Assembly: GCF_003253995.1 (NCBI RefSeq)
Contig: NZ_QKZL01000007.1
Coordinates: 62,001 to 126,000 of the forward strand
Direction: 5' to 3'
Source: Palleronia aestuarii
GTDB lineage: Bacteria > Pseudomonadota > Alphaproteobacteria > Rhodobacterales > Rhodobacteraceae
DNA: 64,000 bases
A program made the position numbers and the translations under genes. The notes under the pieces are model-generated. The model did not search any database and had not been told where the DNA came from. It saw only the letters and a list, made by a program, of their open reading frames with translations. Shown here in pieces: positions 58,768 to 64,000 of this stretch. How positions within the stretch are numbered: position 1 is the first letter of the stretch; each line of letters starts with the position of its first letter.

Positions 58768-60381
58768 ATGGCCCGCGAGACCGACCATGGACCAAACCGG
58801 GGACATCCCAAGCACGGCCAGCGTGAGGCGGAGATGACGCAAGACGCGACCGATCCGCAGGACGACAAGGGCCCTTTCGGCCGGCCCATCTTCGAGGATC
58901 CTTCGGCGCGCGCGCTGAGCCGGGTGGGCGTCGTCGATATCGGATCGAATTCCGTCCGCATGGTGGTCTTCGACGGCGCCGCTCGAAGCCCCGCCTATTT
59001 CTTCAACGAGAAGGTCATGGCGGGCCTCGGGGCGGGCTTCGCGGAGACGGGACGCCTCAATCCCGACGGCCGGCGCCGCGCCCTTTCGGCGATCCTGCGC
59101 TTTGCGGAACTCGCAAGGCGCATGGGGGCCGATCCCCTCACGGTGGTCGCCACCGCCGCGATGCGGGAAGCGGTCGACGGACCGGAATTCCGGGCCGAAG
59201 TCGAGGCTGCGACCGGATTGTCGATCTGGATCATCGACGGACAGGAGGAGGCGCGGCTCTCTGCGCAGGGTGTCCTTCTCGGCTGGCCGGAGGCGGAAGG
59301 CCTCGTCTGCGACATCGGCGGCTCCTCGATGGAGCTTGCGCGGATCGCGAACGGACGCGTCGGGCGTCGCCTGACCTCCGCGCTCGGCCCGCTGCGGCTC
59401 GAGGGTCTCGGAAGCGCGAAGGCGATGCGGGAAGAGATCAAGTCGACCGTCGCGCGGATCGCGGAGGAGATCGGAACGGGGCACCGGCGCCTGTTCCTCG
59501 TCGGGGGATCGTGGCGGGCCATCGCCCGGATCGACATGATCCGCGCCGATTATCCACTCCACGTCCTCCACGAATACCGGATGAACCCCGCCTCGCTTCG
59601 CACCACGCTTGCCCATATCGGCTCCCGCAGGATCGACGAACTCCGGGCGGAAACCGGAATCGGAGAGGCAAGGATGTCGCTGATCCCGACGGCGAGCCTG
59701 GTGCTCAAACACTTGGTGCGCGTCCTGAAGCCTCGGGAGATCGCCATCTCGAGCTACGGTATCCGCGAGGGCCTGCTCTACGAGCAGATGCCGCAGCGCC
59801 TGCGCGACCGCGATCCGCTGATCGAGGCCTGCCGTTTCGCGGAGCAGAAGGACGCGCGACTGCCGGGTTTCGGGCGCGCGCTCTACCGCTTCGTCCTGCC
59901 GATCTTCAAGGGTGAACCGGACAGCCGGAAACGGATCATCCAGGCCGCCTGCCTGCTGCACGACGTCAGTTGGCGGGCGCATCCCGATTACCGTCACGAA
60001 GCCTGCTTCGACAACGCCACGCGGGCCAATCTCGGTGGGCTCACCCATCGCGAACGGATCTTTCTCGGCCTGGCGCTCCTGCACCGGTACAAGAATTCGC
60101 GGCAGGGAACGCGCTTCGAGCAGATGATCCAGATCCTGAGCGAGAAGGAGGTCGCGCAGGCCGAGGTTCTCGGAAAGGCGATGCGGTTCGGTGCGATGTT
60201 CTCGGCCCAGACACCGGATACGCTCGGCGAGATACTGTGGCAGCCGAAGAAACGTCATCTCGTGCTGCAACTGCCCGAAGCGGCCGAGGATCTCTTCGGG
60301 GAGGTCGCGCAGGCGCGGTTCGGCGCGCTGGTCACTGCCCTCAAGGCGACCCCGGAAATTCGACGGGGTGCCGATCACTGA
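58768..60381 (+). CDS. ppx: Exopolyphosphatase / guanosine pentaphosphatase family
   Basis: 537 residues from ATG at 58768, with GGAGG overlapping the end of ppk. ASKHA-fold N-terminal domain: VVDIGSNSVRMVVFDG, ATAAMREAVDG, CDIGGSSMELA. The C-terminal HD-like half (ACLLHDVSWRAHPDY, HRYKNS) is present, so it is the long Ppx form. It removes terminal phosphate from polyphosphate and perhaps hydrolyses pppGpp. The N-terminal 45 residues before the first strand are polar and probably disordered; an internal ATG (MTQDATD) is an alternative start. Confidence 0.92.
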   Translation: MARETDHGPNRGHPKHGQREAEMTQDATDPQDDKGPFGRPIFEDPSARALSRVGVVDIGSNSVRMVVFDGAARSPAYFFNEKVMAGLGAGFAETGRLNPDGRRRALSAILRFAELARRMGADPLTVVATAAMREAVDGPEFRAEVEAATGLSIWIIDGQEEARLSAQGVLLGWPEAEGLVCDIGGSSMELARIANGRVGRRLTSALGPLRLEGLGSAKAMREEIKSTVARIAEEIGTGHRRLFLVGGSWRAIARIDMIRADYPLHVLHEYRMNPASLRTTLAHIGSRRIDELRAETGIGEARMSLIPTASLVLKHLVRVLKPREIAISSYGIREGLLYEQMPQRLRDRDPLIEACRFAEQKDARLPGFGRALYRFVLPIFKGEPDSRKRIIQAACLLHDVSWRAHPDYRHEACFDNATRANLGGLTHRERIFLGLALLHRYKNSRQGTRFEQMIQILSEKEVAQAEVLGKAMRFGAMFSAQTPDTLGEILWQPKKRHLVLQLPEAAEDLFGEVAQARFGALVTALKATPEIRRGADH

Positions 60382-60399
60382 GCCGAGGCTGCGGTTATC

Positions 60400-61026
60400 C
60401 TATGCTACGGGCAATGCGAGCCCCGCGATCTCGCCGAGAAACGAAATAATCTCCTCGACGCCCGCACCGCGCTTGAGATCGGTGAAGACGACGCGCCCCT
60501 CGCCACGCATTCGCGCCGCGTCGCGGGCCATCACGTCGAGCGAGGCGCCGACATGCGGCGCGAGGTCGATCTTGTTCACGACCAGAAGATCGGAGCGCGT
60601 GATCGCCGGTCCGCCCTTGCGCGGTATCTCCTCCCCCGCGGCAACGTCGATGACGTAGACGGTGATATCCGCGAGTTCGGGACTGAACGTCGCCGAAAGA
60701 TTGTCGCCGCCCGACTCGATCAGGATGAGGTCGAGATCGGCGTGGCGTTCCCGCATCTCGGCCACTGCAGCAAGGTTGATCGAGGCATCCTCGCGGATCG
60801 CGGTATGCGGACATCCGCCCGTCTCCACCCCGAGAATCCGATCGCCGGGGAGGATCTGCATCCGCATCAATGCTTCGGCATCCTCCTGCGTATAGATGTC
60901 GTTGGTGATGACGCCGAGCGACACCTGCGGATGCAGGCGCCGTGCGATCGTGGCGGTCAGCGTCGTCTTGCCGGCGCCGACGGGGCCGCCTATGCCGATC
61001 CGGACGGGTCCGTTCGGGCTTGTCAT
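60400..61026 (-). CDS. ureG: Urease accessory GTPase UreG
   Basis: 208 residues from ATG at 61026, overlapping ureF as ATGA. SIMIBI GTPase with P-loop GGPVGAGKT (13-21), [13 protein letters not shown], the nickel-binding CPH motif in [16 protein letters not shown], and [12 protein letters not shown]. It delivers Ni2+ to urease with UreE, UreF and UreD, driven by GTP. It is the last gene of the block, convergent with ppx. Confidence 0.97.
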   Translation of the reverse strand: MTSPNGPVRIGIGGPVGAGKTTLTATIARRLHPQVSLGVITNDIYTQEDAEALMRMQILPGDRILGVETGGCPHTAIREDASINLAAVAEMRERHADLDLILIESGGDNLSATFSPELADITVYVIDVAAGEEIPRKGGPAITRSDLLVVNKIDLAPHVGASLDVMARDAARMRGEGRVVFTDLKRGAGVEEIISFLGEIAGLALPVA

Positions 61027-61661
61027 GTCTGGAAGATCCTCGGTTGAAGCGTTTCGTGCCGCATCGAGGCGATCTCGGCGGCGAAGGCGGATTGCGACAG
61101 ATCGTCGAGGCCAAGACCGATACTCGACGCCGCGATCTCCGCGCAGAGATCCGACACGCCAGCGAGGACACTTTGTCCATCGGTCTGACCGAGAGGAACA
61201 CGGCGCACGGCGGCGGAGACGAGATTGGCGGCGATGGCCTGGAGATAGAGACGAACGGTCAAGTCGATCGGAAGATCGAGCATCCGCGCGGCGCGGCCGA
61301 CCGCGACGGGATAACTCGTCGCGTCGAGATGTATTTGCCACACCCGCGCGGTCGTCCCGGCGAAGGCGGCGCCTTGCCGCGTGGTCTCCCGCAGGCGCTC
61401 CGCGGTCCCAGCCCAAGCTTGGGCTATCGCGTCGATCCGTCGGACCTCGTCGGGCTCGGCGGCATGGGAAACGCGCAGAAGGATGGCGTCCGACCGGCCT
61501 GCACCGAAGGCAAGGATATCGGCGATCCATATCCTCAGATCGTCGGCGGATGCGATCTCCCAGTCCACGATCACCTGTTCGAGCCCGTGGGAATAAGCGA
61601 AGGCCCCCGTGGGATAGCCGGGCGACAGAAGCTGGAAGAGGATGAGGGCCGGATCATTCAT
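61023..61661 (-). CDS. ureF: Urease accessory protein UreF
   Basis: 212 residues from ATG at 61661; longer in-frame starts upstream would deepen the overlap with ureE. All-helical protein: [18 protein letters not shown] at the N terminus and [14 protein letters not shown] in the C-terminal part, both UreF hallmarks. It bridges UreD and UreG in the nickel-insertion complex. Confidence 0.95.
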   Translation of the reverse strand: MNDPALILFQLLSPGYPTGAFAYSHGLEQVIVDWEIASADDLRIWIADILAFGAGRSDAILLRVSHAAEPDEVRRIDAIAQAWAGTAERLRETTRQGAAFAGTTARVWQIHLDATSYPVAVGRAARMLDLPIDLTVRLYLQAIAANLVSAAVRRVPLGQTDGQSVLAGVSDLCAEIAASSIGLGLDDLSQSAFAAEIASMRHETLQPRIFQT

Positions 61662-62142
61662 GGGAATGCCCATGGGTCCGGCCATGCCCGTAGGCGCCGC
61701 CTTCTGGCGTGAACGGCGCGCTGATGGTGACGACGGACGCCCCGAGCCCCTCGAGCATCCGGCCGATCACCGGATCGTTCTGGATCCTCAGACGGTCCGG
61801 AAGAATCTCGCAAGGCTGATGGCGATTGCCGATATGCCAAGCATAGCGGGTGATCGCAGGTCCGCTGATCTCGAACAGATCCTCGGACGCCGCCTCGACC
61901 CCGATCGTCCGCCCGTCGTCGCAGAGGAAGGCGTCACCCTCCTCCACGGAAACGGTTTGCGGCAGGTCCACGAGGAAGGGCTGTCCGTCCGAACCCAGAA
62001 GCCGGCGCCGTCTCAGGAAGCGGCCCGCGTAGTCCAGCGTGACATGCGCATCGGCCGCGCCCGCAAATCCGCGCTCGAGCTTGCGGGCGACCGGCAGGTC
62101 CGCGCTCACGCCAACATGTCCGGGATCAGTAGTACATGACAT
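61654..62142 (-). CDS. ureE: Urease nickel metallochaperone UreE
   Basis: 162 residues from ATG at 62142; a GTG eleven codons inside is an alternative start. UreE N domain with LDYAGRFLRRRRLL, then C domain with YAWHIGNRHQPCEI, the conserved Ni-binding His region, and a histidine tail [10 protein letters not shown] (153-162) for extra nickel binding. The ATG overlaps the end of the DUF1127 gene by 17 bp, in another frame, so the two are translationally coupled or the start is internal. Confidence 0.9.
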   Translation of the reverse strand: MSCTTDPGHVGVSADLPVARKLERGFAGAADAHVTLDYAGRFLRRRRLLGSDGQPFLVDLPQTVSVEEGDAFLCDDGRTIGVEAASEDLFEISGPAITRYAWHIGNRHQPCEILPDRLRIQNDPVIGRMLEGLGASVVTISAPFTPEGGAYGHGRTHGHSHE

Positions 62143-62350
62143 CCCGGAAGACGTGACGGACGATGTCCTGACGGCGCAGTCCGAGCTTGGCGAGTTCCGC
62201 GTCCGATTTGGCGTTCAGGCGTTCGACCTGCTTGGTGCGGGCCTGGCTTTCCATGATGAGAACCATCGTTTCGGAGAACCGGGCGTAACCGTTCGCAAGC
62301 GCCTGCCGCAGGCCTGTGAGCGGAGCGTGATGTTTGATCGTAGCGTGCAT
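62126..62350 (-). CDS. DUF1127 small protein within the urease block
   Basis: 74 residues from ATG at 62350 with GAGG 6 bases upstream. The C-terminal half, RLNAKSDAELAKLGLRRQDIVRHVF, is the DUF1127 signature (short basic helix-rich domain). Small DUF1127 proteins in Rhizobiales and Rhodobacter (for example CcaF1) bind RNA and affect sRNA processing or phosphate and carbon responses. It lies between ureC (121 bp upstream) and ureE (17-bp overlap), so it should be expressed with urease maturation genes. Confidence 0.85.
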   Translation of the reverse strand: MHATIKHHAPLTGLRQALANGYARFSETMVLIMESQARTKQVERLNAKSDAELAKLGLRRQDIVRHVFRDVMYY

Positions 62351-62470
62351 TGGAAACCTCTTTGAACTTCCAGTCTGGTTTCCTCCCTTGCCTGACAAGA
62401 TAGCCATTGGGCCCTGAACGCCTAGCCGTCGATCTCTCATAGCCGCATTGCAGCATTCGCAACCCCGATC

Positions 62471-64000
62471 TCAGAACAGGAAGTATCTCTGCGCCATCGG
62501 CAGCGTTTCCGCTGGTTCGCAGGTCAAAAGTTCACCATTTGCGCGAACTTCGTAGGTTTCCGGGTCAACTTCGACCGTCGGTAACGCATCGTTAAGGATC
62601 AGGTCCCGCTTACCAATACCCCGCGTTCGCTGCACCGCAGCGGTTCGCTTGGCGAGACCGAGCGTGCCGCGCAGATCCGCAGCCTCCGCGGCGGCCGAGA
62701 CGAAGGTGATGGAGCTCTCGGTTCTGGCGCGTCCGTAGGCCCCGAACATCGGGCGGGTATAGACCGGCTGCGGCGTCGGGATGGAGGCGTTCGGATCGCC
62801 CATCTGCGCCGCGGCAATCGAGCCGCCGATCAGTACCATTTCGGGCTTCACGCCGAAGAAGGCCGGGTTCCACAGGACGAGATCGGCGCGCTTGCCGACC
62901 TCGACGGACCCGATCTCGTGGCTCATGCCATGCGCGATGGCGGGGTTGATCGTGTACTTCGCGATGTAGCGGCGGACGCGATAATTGTCGTTGTCGCCCG
63001 TCTCTTCCGGCAACCGACCGCGCTGCTTGCGCATCTTGTCGGCCGTCTGCCAGGTGCGGATGATCACCTCGCCGACCCGGCCCATCGCCTGGCTGTCGGA
63101 CGCGATGATCGAGAACGCGCCCATGTCGTGGAGGATGTCCTCAGCCGCGATCGTCTCCCGCCGGATGCGGCTCTCGGCGAAGGCGATGTCCTCGGGGATC
63201 GATTTCGACAGGTGATGACAGACCATCAGCATGTCGAGATGCTCCTCGAGCGTGTTGACCGTGAAGGGCCGCGTCGGGTTCGTAGACGACGGCAGTACGT
63301 TCGCGTCGCCGCAGATCTTGATGATGTCGGGCGCATGACCGCCACCCGCGCCCTCGGTATGGAAGGCATGGATGGTCCGGCCCTTCATCGCGGCGACCGT
63401 ATCCTCGACGAACCCGCTCTCGTTCAGCGTGTCGGTGTGGATCATCACCTGCACGTCCATGTCGTCCGCGACCGTCAGGCAGCAATCGATGGCCGCGGGC
63501 GTCGTTCCCCAATCCTCGTGCAGCTTGAGCGCGCAGGCGCCACCCTCGATCATCTCCACGAGCGCGTCGGGGCGCGAGGCGTTCCCCTTGCCCGAAAGAC
63601 CGAGATTGACCGGGAAGGCGTCGAAGCTCTGCAGCATTCGCGCGATATGCCAGGGCCCCGGCGTGCAGGTCGTCGCCAGCGTGCCATGCGCGGGGCCGGT
63701 GCCGCCGCCGAGCATCGTCGTGATGCCGGAGGCGAGCGCGTCGTCGATCTGTTGCGGGCAGATGAAGTGGATGTGGCTGTCGAAGCCCCCCGCGGTGAGG
63801 ATGCGCCCTTCCCCGGCGATCGCCTCCGTTCCGGGGCCCACGATGATGTCGATGTTCGGCTGCGTGTCGGGATTGCCGGCCTTGCCGATCGCCACGATGC
63901 GCCCGTCCCTGAGCCCCACATCCGCCTTCACGATGCCGGAGTGATCGACGATCAGCGCGTTGGTGATGACCGTATCGACGGCCCCTTCGGCGCGGGAGGC
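62471..64000 (-). CDS. ureC: Urease alpha subunit (partial, N terminus beyond window)
   Basis: 509 residues visible, about 60 short of the usual 570 at the N terminus; the frame runs open off the window end. Nickel site ligands: HIHF in [14 protein letters not shown], the carbamylated Lys in [30 protein letters not shown] with catalytic-site His, and the flap His region [14 protein letters not shown]. It hydrolyses urea to ammonia and carbamate. It should follow ureA/ureB on the same strand, beyond the window. Confidence 0.97.
   Translation of the reverse strand, partial: ASRAEGAVDTVITNALIVDHSGIVKADVGLRDGRIVAIGKAGNPDTQPNIDIIVGPGTEAIAGEGRILTAGGFDSHIHFICPQQIDDALASGITTMLGGGTGPAHGTLATTCTPGPWHIARMLQSFDAFPVNLGLSGKGNASRPDALVEMIEGGACALKLHEDWGTTPAAIDCCLTVADDMDVQVMIHTDTLNESGFVEDTVAAMKGRTIHAFHTEGAGGGHAPDIIKICGDANVLPSSTNPTRPFTVNTLEEHLDMLMVCHHLSKSIPEDIAFAESRIRRETIAAEDILHDMGAFSIIASDSQAMGRVGEVIIRTWQTADKMRKQRGRLPEETGDNDNYRVRRYIAKYTINPAIAHGMSHEIGSVEVGKRADLVLWNPAFFGVKPEMVLIGGSIAAAQMGDPNASIPTPQPVYTRPMFGAYGRARTESSITFVSAAAEAADLRGTLGLAKRTAAVQRTRGIGKRDLILNDALPTVEVDPETYEVRANGELLTCEPAETLPMAQRYFLF

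Overview
The window is about 64 kb of high-GC DNA from an alphaproteobacterium, most likely a marine-type member of the Rhodobacteraceae/Roseobacter group. Four things point there: the gene order mraZ-to-ftsZ-lpxC-bamD-recN, the short ProRS, the bolA / DnaJ-like / cobS / cobT neighbourhood with aerobic cobaltochelatase subunits, and an intergenic array of CCUCCUCCC-loop hairpins plus a terminator in the mraZ leader, both known from Rhodobacter. There is no sign of phage, transposons or CRISPR. Nearly all of the window is chromosomal housekeeping DNA.

Layout. 1-17 kb holds mixed metabolic and stress genes: the end of pepN, a DJ-1/PfpI protein, an acyltransferase, two tandem lysozyme-fold paralogues, gatB, a 54-residue lipoprotein, a BolA protein, a DnaJ-like protein, a GNAT enzyme, exported msrB, an ECF sigma/anti-sigma pair, cobS and cobT (split by a voltage-gated K+ channel gene), an aminopeptidase P, a DUF427 gene and a ClC channel. 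17.4-40.1 kb is one long minus-strand run: mraZ, rsmH, ftsL, ftsI, murE, murF, mraY, murD, ftsW, murG, murC, murB, ddl, ftsQ, ftsA, ftsZ, then lpxC, bamD and recN. It makes peptidoglycan precursors, builds the divisome, starts lipid A synthesis and assembles outer-membrane proteins. Many stops and starts overlap as ATGA or GTGA, and a clear intrinsic terminator follows ftsZ.

40.1-41.4 kb is the most unusual region, 1.28 kb with no convincing gene. On the minus strand it carries a long mraZ leader with a terminator-like hairpin, which resembles the Rhodobacter UpsM leader sRNA. On the plus strand it carries three tandem 102-bp units, each with two stem-loops exposing CTCCTCCC, ending in a U-tract. 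These look like anti-Shine-Dalgarno 'cuckoo'/CcsR sRNAs. A second notable non-coding element lies between recN and the ClC gene: a strictly 11-bp-phased array of TGYACG hexamers.

41.4-64 kb carries uvrD, an FMN-dependent alpha-hydroxy-acid dehydrogenase, pyruvate carboxylase, a glycine-zipper lipoprotein, tRNA-Gly(GCC), LolD with its permease, a PQQ-type sugar dehydrogenase, proS, a glycosyltransferase-like gene, the perM-like / hdaA / ppk / ppx operon and a urease block (ureC partial, a DUF1127 gene, ureE, ureF, ureG).
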